From CAYNFH01 sp964396385 (GTDB taxonomy: Bacteria; Armatimonadota; Chthonomonadetes; Chthonomonadales; CAJBBX01), in contig CAYNFH010000090.1 in assembly GCA_964396385.1 (NCBI GenBank), forward strand, positions 1 to 24,304: a stretch of DNA of 24,304 nucleotides, given 5' to 3'. This document shows, in pieces, positions 14,020 to 21,171 of this stretch. Both the position numbers and the translations under genes were made by a program. Below the pieces are notes generated by a model. It saw only the letters and a list, made by a program, of their open reading frames with translations, did no database searches and had not been told where the DNA came from. Numbering within the stretch: position 1 is the stretch's first letter; each line of letters starts with the position of its first letter.

Positions 14020-14882
14020 CCGCAGCCCTCCGGCCCGGAATACCGGGCAATCGTGTCTGCCACGTCCTGGCGGAAACGGTCCAGGTAGCCCAGGACGTAG
14101 CCGGCCACGTCCAGAATGTCGTCCTGCGCAAGCGGGGTCAGGTCCATCCCGAAGTTGACCATCTGCGCCTGGTCCACGGCATGGCTTTCCAGGTAGGTGG
14201 CGTTGGCGCGTCGACGGCCGAGGGTCGCCAGGTCGTACCGCTTGCCGCCCGCCACCTGCGAGTCGAAGACGCCCACCAGCGCTGCCGCCAGGCTCTCACG
14301 CTCGTCTAGCCGCATGATGACCTTCTCGGAATCCCTCATCCAGTCCAGCCCGCGCCACACCTCGCACCCGATGACCCGGCTCGGGCGCTGCTCCGGTGGG
14401 AGCGAGCGCATGGCGGTGATGCACCTGAGCGCGCAGGCCACGTGAGTGGGATGCTTGTCCGCCAGGTTGTGGATGTAGGCAACTTCCGGCTGTGCGGCCT
14501 CCAGAAGCTTGCGGATGTCCTGCACCACCCGTGTGTTCTCCGGGTCCTTTACGGTGGCGCTGGGATAGTCCAGGAAGACCTGAGCGCTATACTCGCCCAC
14601 AACGGCGGCCTTCTTCTGCTCGGCGCGCCGCACCTCCATCATCTCGGCATCCGTGAAGTGCGCATACTGGTTCTCCCGCGCGCTGCCGGCGCCGTCCGTG
14701 ATGACGACTCCCAGGAGCCAGGCGTCCGGCCGCCCGAAGCAGGCCAGCACGCCCTCCAGCGCCATGATCTCGATGTCGTCCGGGTGTGCGCCGAGAACAA
14801 GGTGTGTGGTCCGCGCCAGCGCCTCCTGCACCGCCGTCCCATCCGGCACAAACACCTCCGCCGTGTCTCTCGAAAACCTCAT
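14016..14882 (-). CDS. PIG-L (LmbE-like) deacetylase family protein
   Basis: 288 residues with an excellent ribosome site (AAAGGAGG four bases before ATG). The zinc motif AHPDD is at 32-36, and HNLADKHPTHV at 138-148 supplies the second conserved histidine region. ITDGAGSARE and VRRAEQKKAA are also typical. Family members remove N-acetyl groups from GlcNAc-type sugars, as in mycothiol, bacillithiol or GPI precursors, or from free saccharides. No signal peptide is present, so it acts in the cytoplasm. It is the first gene of the minus-strand run and is divergent from the TIR genes, so the operon promoter should lie between 14883 and about 14990, although I could not place it. Confidence 0.9.
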   Translation of the reverse strand: MRFSRDTAEVFVPDGTAVQEALARTTHLVLGAHPDDIEIMALEGVLACFGRPDAWLLGVVITDGAGSARENQYAHFTDAEMMEVRRAEQKKAAVVGEYSAQVFLDYPSATVKDPENTRVVQDIRKLLEAAQPEVAYIHNLADKHPTHVACALRCITAMRSLPPEQRPSRVIGCEVWRGLDWMRDSEKVIMRLDERESLAAALVGVFDSQVAGGKRYDLATLGRRRANATYLESHAVDQAQMVNFGMDLTPLAQDDILDVAGYVLGYLDRFRQDVADTIARYSGPEGCG

Positions 14883-14926
14883 GCTCCCTCCTTTGACACG
14901 GCCTCCCCTGGTCCCTGCCGCGTTAC

Positions 14927-14956
14927 TTGGCCGAACGAGGACCGCTGGGCTATAAT
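14927..14956 (+). promoter_or_regulatory. Sigma70-type promoter for the TIR genes
   Basis: A perfect -10 box TATAAT at 14951-14956 is preceded at 18-base spacing by TTGGCC (14927-14932), a partial -35 box. Transcription would start near 14963, giving a leader of about 45 bases before the TIR start codon at 15007. An exact TATAAT stands out in this GC-rich intergenic stretch. Confidence 0.62.
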
Positions 14957-15006
14957 GTGATGTGGGGCTGAGTCCAGCTTCTCAAAGCGGATCGGAGCAT
15001 AGCGAT

Positions 15007-15417
15007 ATGAAGGTCTTCATTAGCCACTCGTCGGCGGATGCCGAGCTGGCAGCGAGAATTGCTCGGCGCCTCGAGAGATCCGGGATCGCGGCCTGGGACA
15101 TCTCGCAAGTTCTGCCCGGAGATAACTGGGGCGAAGACTTGGCGAGAGCCCTCAGAGACTCGGACGCAATGGTCGTGCTCCTCACGCCCAACGCAGTGCA
15201 CGCGCCGAACATCAGCCACGAAGTGGTGTACGCCCTGGGAAACGAACACTACGCGCATCGAGTCATCTCAGTCGTAGCCGGAACCGAGGATACTGTCTTC
15301 TCCAGTGACGAAGTCCCGTGGGTCCTGAAGCGCCTTCCAATTGTTCACCTCCGTGACCTGAACGGCGATGAGCGCAGCCTCGACCCCATTGTAGACGCGC
15401 TGAAGGCGGCCGCGTAG
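15007..15417 (+). CDS. Stand-alone TIR-domain protein 1
   Basis: 136 residues from ATG 15007 (GGAG nine bases upstream); the longer frame to 14962 has no support. The whole protein is one TIR domain: KVFISHSSADAELAARIARR (2-21), a BB-loop-like WDISQVLPGDNW (30-41), SDAMVVLLTPNAV (52-64), and NISHEVVYALGNE (68-80), where E72 aligns with the catalytic glutamate of NAD-consuming TIRs. No membrane segment or second domain is present. Bacterial TIR domains cleave or cyclise NAD or act as signalling modules, often in phage defence. The second TIR gene starts 20 bases later. Confidence 0.9.
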   Translation: MKVFISHSSADAELAARIARRLERSGIAAWDISQVLPGDNWGEDLARALRDSDAMVVLLTPNAVHAPNISHEVVYALGNEHYAHRVISVVAGTEDTVFSSDEVPWVLKRLPIVHLRDLNGDERSLDPIVDALKAAA

Positions 15418-15436
15418 GCATCGTGAGCTCCCCCGC

Positions 15437-15883
15437 ATGATTCCGCAAGAGGTCTTTCTGTCCCACGCCACGCCGGATCACGAGTTCGCCAGCCGAATAG
15501 CGGAGTTAATGCGGGGTCATGGACTGCCGGTCTGGTATAGCCGCACCAACCTGCTGGGTGCGCAGCAGTGGCAGGATGAGATCGGCGCCGCGCTGGAGCG
15601 ATGCGACTGGTTTGCGGTTGTCATCTCGCCCGCTGCCATTGAGTCCATGTGGGTAAGGCGGGAACTGGCTTACGCTCTCGCCCAAAGGAAGTTCGAGAAT
15701 CGGATCGTCCCGGTCATCCATCAAACCTGCGAATACCATCGGCTATCATGGGTGCTGCCGACGTGCCAGGTTGTGGACTTCCGATCCTCCTTCGAGGATG
15801 GCGCACGAGAACTCTTGAGAGTATGGGGCATTGGAATGAAGGTCGACCCCAGCACAACGCTCCCGGAGTCCGGCGAGGGATAG
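15437..15883 (+). CDS. Stand-alone TIR-domain protein 2
   Basis: 148 residues. TIR motifs are QEVFLSHATPDHEFASRIAE (4-23), VWYSRTNLLGAQQWQDEI (32-49), CDWFAVVISPAAIES (56-70) and MWVRRELAYAL (71-81), with the expected catalytic glutamate at E76. It is clearly diverged from TIR 1 and closer to the classical SxWVxxEL form, so the pair looks like old paralogues or two roles rather than a recent duplication. The Shine-Dalgarno is weak; with 19 bases between genes it is probably translated from the same message. No Thoeris ThsA, STING, or other known effector gene is adjacent. Confidence 0.9.
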   Translation: MIPQEVFLSHATPDHEFASRIAELMRGHGLPVWYSRTNLLGAQQWQDEIGAALERCDWFAVVISPAAIESMWVRRELAYALAQRKFENRIVPVIHQTCEYHRLSWVLPTCQVVDFRSSFEDGARELLRVWGIGMKVDPSTTLPESGEG

Positions 15884-15913
15884 CCCGCAGCCACACAACC
15901 CGGTTAGCGTGTG

Positions 15914-15956
15914 CCTCCTGGCTTACAATCAACTCGCCCCGTTTTGTGCCAGGAGG
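15914..15956. terminator. Possible bidirectional terminator at a convergent junction
   Basis: CCTCCTGGC (15914-15922) and GCCAGGAGG (15948-15956) form a perfect 9-base-pair inverted repeat with a 25-base loop containing GTTTTG. It lies between the TIR stop and the convergent ankyrin gene and overlaps the end of the latter. There is no T-tract right after the stem, so this is a weak call. Confidence 0.35.
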
Positions 15957-16492
15957 TTGACGACCTCCGTGTTGCCTAGCTCGCGGGCCAGGGTAAGCAT
16001 GGACTTGCCCTCGTAGTTTTTCGCGTTCACATTAGCCCCATGGGCGATGAGGAACGCGGCGATGTCCGAATCGTCTCGCTGCACCGCACCCTCCAGCGCA
16101 CTGGCGGGTCCCTCGCCGCCTGCCTGCGCGCCGCGCTCCACCAGCAGCCGCACGATCTCCAGGTCCCCGGCCAGTGCGGCGTGGTAGATCAGGGGAATCC
16201 CGTGCGCGCCCGTCGCATGCACGAGAGCGGGATCCTCGTCCAGCATCCTCCGCACCAAGTCTATGCGCCCGAGCGCCGCGGCGGTGCAGATGCTCATGGG
16301 CGCCCCGCGCGCGAGCAGGAAGTCCATGACGTCCCGGTTGGCCGTCTGGGCCGCCGCCTCGATGGCGGTCTCGTGCCAGCTCGCGTCCGCGTTCAGTATC
16401 TCCGGGTGCGCGTCCAGCAGCTCCTTCACGCGGTTGAAGTCGCCGTGCGCGTTTCCTACGAACTCGTCGATGATCTCCTGTGTTGCCGCCAC
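15929..16492 (-). CDS. Soluble ankyrin-repeat protein
   Basis: 187 residues from GTG 16492, chosen for GGAGG eight bases upstream. The frame stays open to 16702, but that extension is encoded by a dispersed hairpin repeat and has no ribosome site. About five ankyrin units are seen: DFNRVKELLDAHPEILNAD, TAIEAAAQTANRDVMDFLL, CTAAALGRIDLVRRMLDEDP, PLIYHAALAGDLEIVRLLVE and DDSDIAAFLIAHGANVNAK, with a capping unit at the end (MLTLARELGNTEVVNLL). No signal peptide or catalytic domain is present. The family function is protein binding. It is convergent to the TIR pair. Confidence 0.87.
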   Translation of the reverse strand: MAATQEIIDEFVGNAHGDFNRVKELLDAHPEILNADASWHETAIEAAAQTANRDVMDFLLARGAPMSICTAAALGRIDLVRRMLDEDPALVHATGAHGIPLIYHAALAGDLEIVRLLVERGAQAGGEGPASALEGAVQRDDSDIAAFLIAHGANVNAKNYEGKSMLTLARELGNTEVVNLLAQNGAS

Positions 16493-16588
16493 CGGACCTT
16501 CCTCCTCATTCCTGATAACCACTGGCGGAGTCCGGGAACAGGACCCCGATTCCTGCGCCGCGAAGAAGGACGCATCCTTAGCCGTAAC

Positions 16589-16668
16589 GTCATTCCGACC
16601 GAAGGGAGGAATCTGGCTCCGGCACAGAGCTGCCAGATTCCTCAGTCGCTCCGCTCCTTCGGAATGAC
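16589..16668. repeat. Complete dispersed hairpin repeat (GTCATTCCGA...GGAATGAC)
   Basis: The left arm GTCATTCCGACCGAAGGGAG continues into GAATCTGG (16589-16616). The right arm (16633-16668), from CCAGATTCCTC to CTTCGGAATGAC, is the reverse complement with an 8-base insertion. The element sits in the divergent gap between the ankyrin gene and the acylase gene. This consensus is familiar from intergenic regions of unrelated bacteria. A half-copy lies at 3613-3640. Confidence 0.88.
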
Positions 16669-16694
16669 ACTGACCAGTCGTAAGGAGCTTGCCC

Positions 16695-18788
16695 ATGCCC
16701 ATCTCCGCGCGCCGAGCCGCCGCCGCCCTGTTCGTTCTGCTGTTTCTTCCGTCCTGTGCCCGCGCGGCAGATATTACCGTCTATCGCGACCAGTACGGTG
16801 TGCCCGGCATCAAGGCCGCCTCCCTGGAGGACGCGGTGTACGCTCTAGGCTACTGCATGGCCGTGGACGGGGCCGAGTACATGGCGCGGAACTACAAGCT
16901 TGCCCGCGGCAGGATAGCCGAAGTCGACGGCCCGGGACAGCTTATCTACGATACTTTCCTGCGGTCGCTTGGCGTGGAGGAGTATTGCGAGAAGGAGGCG
17001 CAGATCCTTTCGCCCGAGCAGGGCCGCCTGCTCCACGCATTTGTGGACGGTGCGAACCGCGGCCTGGCGGAGCAGAAAGGCAAGCTGCCGGACTGGATTG
17101 AGCCCTTTACGGTAGTGGACGTGCTCGCGCTCGCGCAGCTCATCAACGCGGCCTTCCCGCTCCTGGACGTCGCGAACCAGATCCTCCCCGGCTTCGCCTC
17201 CGGCCCTCACCTCTCACCGGGGTCCCCGCGCGCCACCGGTCCGAGCGCGGGGCGAACCTCTCACCCCGTCCTTGGTTCTAACCAGTTCGCCATCGCGCCT
17301 CGCCGCTCCGCCACCGGGCACGCGCTGCTCTCGATCGATCCGCACCTTATCTGGTCCGCCCCGATGCTCTGGTACGAGTTTGGCTACTACACTCCGCAAT
17401 TCAGCTTCCATGGTATCACCCTCCCGGGCTTGCCCTTCGGCGTCATGGGGCACACGGATAAGGTCGGCTGGTGCATGACCAACAACAGCCCCGTGCTCTA
17501 CACACTCTACACCGTCAAGACGAACCCGGCCAACCCCCACCAGTACAGCTACCACGGGGAGTGGAGAGATTTTGAGGACGTGCCACTGACCCTGCGGTAC
17601 CGCCAGGATGGACAGCTCAAGTCGCGGACTCAAACGGTGCGCCGTACCGCGTGGGGGCCCATGGTGCCGCTCCACCCCTGGGCGGTCAAGCTCTCCATGC
17701 TTGGAGACTGGACCGTGCTGGACGAGGCGCTCGCCATGGCGCGGGCGAAGGACGCTCGCCAGTTCCGGGAGGCCCTCAGGCCGCTCGGTCTCTCCATGTG
17801 GAATATCGTCTATGCCGATACCCGGGGCCACATCGGCTACCAGTACAATGCCCGCGTACCGCGCCGCGACGCCACCTTCGACTGGTCCAAGCCCGTGCCT
17901 GGCGACGATCCGCGCACACGCTGGGGCGACCTCTGGACACTGGACGAGCTGCCGCACGCCCAGGACCCGAAGTCCGGCCTCCTGATCAACGCCAACTCCG
18001 CGCCGTGGCTGACTACCCTGGGGGATGAGATCTCCTCCACTGGCTGGCCAGCCTATGTCACAAGCTACGGGCATACCACGCGATACGACCGACTGGTAAC
18101 CCTCCTGTCACCTACTGTCCACGTGACCCCGGACCACGCCGAGCAGATCGCCACGGACACGGAGGTCCCATACGCCCGCGCCGCTGTCGCCCGCCTGATC
18201 GCAGAGACGGAGCCCGGTGGGCTGGCCAACGCGCGGGCCACTCTGCGCTCTTGGGACTGCCGATCGAACCTGGATTGCAGGGGCTGCGGGTTGTATCTGT
18301 ACTGGCTCACCGCCGACCCGCACATGCGTGAGCTCGCGAGGAAAGCAGGGGTGGGGGAGACGTGGACTACGGAGGAGGCGGCCTCCGCTACCGCCGCGCT
18401 CCAGAAGGCGGTGGACACCATGCAGGCGCAGCACGGCCGCCTGGACCTGCCGTGGGACTCGATGCACTACGCCCGGCGCGGTTCCGCCAAGACAGGGCTT
18501 ATCGGGTTCGCGTCCGGCAACCATGCGGCCGTGGTCCCGAACTCCGGACCGTTCCGCAACGGCAACGTGGAGTGCAACGTGGGCTCCAGCTTCCGGATGA
18601 TCATAGACCTGGACCCGCGCGGGGTCCGGTCCTGGTCCATCCTGCCCTACGGGGAATCGCAGGACCCCTCCAACCCGCACTACGCGGACCAGCTCCCGCT
18701 CTTCGCGAAGGGGCAGTACAAGGACACCCTCTTCACGCTCCGCAGGCTTCAGCGCGAATCCGCGTCCCACCAGACGCTGCAGAAATAG
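16695..18788 (+). CDS. Exported penicillin acylase-family (S45) Ntn hydrolase
   Basis: 697 residues from ATG 16695 (AAGGAG seven bases upstream). Residues 1-25 form a signal peptide (ALFVLLFLPSCARA-AD), with an LPSC that could be read as a lipobox. The chain then starts with the family hallmark ITVYRDQYGVPGIKA (27-41). The alpha-like subunit runs to about 170, then a spacer rich in P, S, G and T. The beta chain would begin at S195 (GSNQFAIAP), the N-terminal nucleophile freed by autoprocessing. IDPHL, LPGLPFGVMGHTDKVGW and NANSAPW follow as expected. The family hydrolyses amide bonds of penicillins, acyl-homoserine lactones or other acyl amides; the natural substrate is unknown here. Location would be periplasmic or membrane-tethered. 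Confidence 0.92.
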   Translation: MPISARRAAAALFVLLFLPSCARAADITVYRDQYGVPGIKAASLEDAVYALGYCMAVDGAEYMARNYKLARGRIAEVDGPGQLIYDTFLRSLGVEEYCEKEAQILSPEQGRLLHAFVDGANRGLAEQKGKLPDWIEPFTVVDVLALAQLINAAFPLLDVANQILPGFASGPHLSPGSPRATGPSAGRTSHPVLGSNQFAIAPRRSATGHALLSIDPHLIWSAPMLWYEFGYYTPQFSFHGITLPGLPFGVMGHTDKVGWCMTNNSPVLYTLYTVKTNPANPHQYSYHGEWRDFEDVPLTLRYRQDGQLKSRTQTVRRTAWGPMVPLHPWAVKLSMLGDWTVLDEALAMARAKDARQFREALRPLGLSMWNIVYADTRGHIGYQYNARVPRRDATFDWSKPVPGDDPRTRWGDLWTLDELPHAQDPKSGLLINANSAPWLTTLGDEISSTGWPAYVTSYGHTTRYDRLVTLLSPTVHVTPDHAEQIATDTEVPYARAAVARLIAETEPGGLANARATLRSWDCRSNLDCRGCGLYLYWLTADPHMRELARKAGVGETWTTEEAASATAALQKAVDTMQAQHGRLDLPWDSMHYARRGSAKTGLIGFASGNHAAVVPNSGPFRNGNVECNVGSSFRMIIDLDPRGVRSWSILPYGESQDPSNPHYADQLPLFAKGQYKDTLFTLRRLQRESASHQTLQK

Positions 18789-18869
18789 AGCTCCGAACCG
18801 TCCGGAGGATGTTAGGTAACGCTCCAGTTGTGGAACAACCTGGTACCAACCCCGTTCCAGGAGCATTCC

Positions 18870-19367
18870 ATGACCCAGGCCCTTCGTGTGTTGATGCTCG
18901 CCGCGCCGATGCTGCTAAGCTGGCAGAGCCCGCAGTGGATGCGCGTTACCATCAAGCAGGCCAACTTCAGCGTAGAGATGCCCGGAAAGCCGGAAGTGCG
19001 GAGAAACCCGCTCCCCGGCGGCGGGACCGAATACAATCTCGTGATCTCCGTGGACGACATGATGTGCATCGCGTCTTACTCAGACCATCGGGAGATCAAG
19101 GCGGGAGCCCTGAGGGATTACATCAAGGGGATACGAATGGGCGTTGTGGGGGCGACCAAGGGCCACGTGGTGAGTGAGCGCGAGACATCCCTATACGGCA
19201 TGCCGGGACTCGACTGCTTGATCACGGACCGTCATGGTCAGCTCATGCGGGTCCGCATCCTCGCCAACCGGAGCCACGGGTACATTCTCTCTGCCTTCCG
19301 CGCGGGCGCCCGGCCGGACTCACCGGAGCTGGAGCGTTTCTTCCGGTCCTTCCGGTTGTTGAAGTAG
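18870..19367 (+). CDS. Small exported protein of unknown function
   Basis: 165 residues from ATG 18870 (AGGAG six bases upstream). An N-terminal hydrophobic stretch (ALRVLMLAAPMLLSW) looks like a signal peptide or short anchor. The body (from RVTIKQANFSVEMPGKPEVR) has the build of small secreted proteins that read 'x-FSVxMPGxPxx' early, have a mid-chain LYGMPGLDCLITDR and end in ERFFRSFRLL. I recognise this as a recurring uncharacterised exported family but know no activity. It lies 81 bases after the acylase gene on the same strand and could be co-transcribed. The stop is followed at once by a repeat arm. Confidence 0.75.
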   Translation: MTQALRVLMLAAPMLLSWQSPQWMRVTIKQANFSVEMPGKPEVRRNPLPGGGTEYNLVISVDDMMCIASYSDHREIKAGALRDYIKGIRMGVVGATKGHVVSERETSLYGMPGLDCLITDRHGQLMRVRILANRSHGYILSAFRAGARPDSPELERFFRSFRLLK

Positions 19368-19375
19368 GGGAGACT

Positions 19376-19501
19376 CACGCAAAGACACCAAGGCGCAAAG
19401 AGGGAATCCAGGGAGGACTAACAGCGACTGCGAACCCAATCAATCTCGTTGAAGGTGTGTAGATCCCGGCCGTTCTTTGTGTCTTTGCGCCTTGGCGTGC
19501 C
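19376..19501. repeat. Inverted repeat between convergent genes (CGCAAAG/CCAAGG word)
   Basis: The left arm (19376-19406, CACGCAAAGACACCAAGGCG and on) follows the plus-strand stop by eight bases. The right arm (19473-19501), read on the minus strand as GGGCACGCCAAGGCGCAAAG and on, follows directly after the stop of the 5'-nucleotidase gene. Both arms use a roughly 9-base period. The 66-base centre holds nothing recognisable. Confidence 0.82.
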
Positions 19502-21088
19502 CTAGTCCGTCTCTTGCACGTGGCGGAGGATGCGGCGGCCGTCGTAGAGGGGCGCGATGGGGCCATGCTCGTCAAGGTAACGCAGAACCAGGCTCAGGCG
19601 GTCCTTCCTGGTATCTACCACGTTGGTGACCAGCCCCTTGAACACCGGCTGGGAGATGAAGTAGCTGTTGGTCGCGCCGTGGTAGACGCGGTCGTCCAGG
19701 ATGGGCTCACCCCCGATAGTCGCCTCTATGAGCTTGTCGCCGTCTACCAGGTACCGAATGTTTGAGACGGCCGGGTGCGCCGCGAGCAGGAACTTGCGCA
19801 GATTCCGGCCGGTCATGTCGAACGTCACCACCGTGTTGCCGAACGGGTCCATGGTCACCATGTCGCCGTAGGTGATGGGGCCGCGGGTGAGGGGAGCCCG
19901 GACGCCGCCCATGTTCTCCAGGTCAAACTCGGCCCCGGTCTGCTCGCGCACCGCGTCCGCCACCAGGTTGTACTCCGCGTAGTCCACTCCCTTTTCTGAG
20001 AAGTCGTCCGTCGCCGTCCCCACCACCTTGCCGTACTTGGCCGCAATGGGCTGCCAGTAGCCGGCGACCACCTTCGCCACCGCCGGGTCCTCCGGCACCG
20101 AGGAGGTAACCGGAATGAGATGCCCCAGATAGCGCTCCACGGACCACCGGCCCTGCTCGTCACGGTACAGGAGAAGGTCCAGCCTGCCCAGCGTGCCCGC
20201 CCACTGGAAGTCCTGCACGATGATGGTGCCGTTGACAGAGTGCGGGTTGCCGCTGCCGTGGGAGGGGATAAAGAGCGGCTGCGCCAGGAGCGTATGGGAG
20301 TGCCCGCCGACGATCACGTCGATGCCCGGCACCTCCCGGGCCATCTGCTGGTCCTCGTCCACCCCATCGTGCGTTACGGCGACCACTAGGTCTGCCTGCT
20401 TGCGCAACACCGGCACCACCCGCTTCGCAACCTCGATGGGCGGCTCCATGGCCAGCCCTTCCTTCGCAGCCGGGTACGTATGCGCGGAGTAGGTCAGCAG
20501 GCCGAAGAAGGCGACCTTCGCCCCGCCAATGTTCTTGATTACATACGGCGTATAGAGTGGCTTTCCGGCCTCCGTAGTGTTGGCGGAGACGTAGGGAAAC
20601 TTCGCCTCCGAGATGAGCTTGTGGACCTGGGCCAGCTTGTTGTTGTACTCGTGGTTGCCGGGACAGGCCAGGTCGTAGCCGATGGCGTTCATAGCCGCCA
20701 CGTCAGCGTCGCCGTGGTACTCCGTGGAGAAGGGCGTCCCGTCGCAGATGTCCCCGGCGTCTATGAGCAGCGTCTGGTGGGTCTTTTGCGCCCGGATGCG
20801 CTTCACCAGGGTCGCGCGCCGAGCCGCTCCGCCAATGTTGTGGCGGAACTCCAGCTTTCCCAGGTCGGAGTTCGGATCGTAGGTATCCGGATAGCTGTAG
20901 GGCAGCAGGTGGCCGTGGGTGTCGTTGGTGTGGAGGATGGTCAGCCGCACACGCTGGACGCTTTGCAGATGCGCACCCGGGGACATAGCGGATGCGGCCT
21001 GAACCACGGACCGGGAACATGAGCTGGTCAGTGGTATGAGGGCGAACGCGGTGAGCAGGCAGGCGCTCAATCGGGCGGTACGGAGCAC
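19502..21088 (-). CDS. Secreted 5'-nucleotidase / 2',3'-cyclic phosphodiesterase (UshA-like)
   Basis: 528 residues from GTG 21088, chosen for AGGAGG seven bases upstream; the frame to 21121 has no such site. Residues 1-24 end in LTSSC, a plausible though imperfect lipobox. The calcineurin-like metallophosphatase domain shows NDTHGH (55-60), DAGD (110-113), GNHEYN (144-149), THDG and GGHSH. The 5'-nucleotidase C-terminal domain follows (NLVADAVREQTGAEFDLENM, GVRAPLTRGPITYGDM, FGNTVVTFDMTG). It should release phosphate from nucleotides or nucleotide sugars in the periplasm. Transcribed convergently with the small exported protein and 83 bases after the GH-like gene, probably in one unit with it. 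Confidence 0.92.
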   Translation of the reverse strand: MLRTARLSACLLTAFALIPLTSSCSRSVVQAASAMSPGAHLQSVQRVRLTILHTNDTHGHLLPYSYPDTYDPNSDLGKLEFRHNIGGAARRATLVKRIRAQKTHQTLLIDAGDICDGTPFSTEYHGDADVAAMNAIGYDLACPGNHEYNNKLAQVHKLISEAKFPYVSANTTEAGKPLYTPYVIKNIGGAKVAFFGLLTYSAHTYPAAKEGLAMEPPIEVAKRVVPVLRKQADLVVAVTHDGVDEDQQMAREVPGIDVIVGGHSHTLLAQPLFIPSHGSGNPHSVNGTIIVQDFQWAGTLGRLDLLLYRDEQGRWSVERYLGHLIPVTSSVPEDPAVAKVVAGYWQPIAAKYGKVVGTATDDFSEKGVDYAEYNLVADAVREQTGAEFDLENMGGVRAPLTRGPITYGDMVTMDPFGNTVVTFDMTGRNLRKFLLAAHPAVSNIRYLVDGDKLIEATIGGEPILDDRVYHGATNSYFISQPVFKGLVTNVVDTRKDRLSLVLRYLDEHGPIAPLYDGRRILRHVQETD

Positions 21089-21171
21089 GGGGATACCTCC
21101 TGGCAAACGGGACAAGCACACTCTGGACCGGCCCTATTGTACAGCAGGGGGTGAGGTGAGTCGTTTCCGGG

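Noticed and set aside
15007..15883. TIR pair considered as a Thoeris system
   Set aside because: No ThsA-like gene (SIR2/SLOG or membrane-SLOG) lies on either side, so the name cannot be applied.
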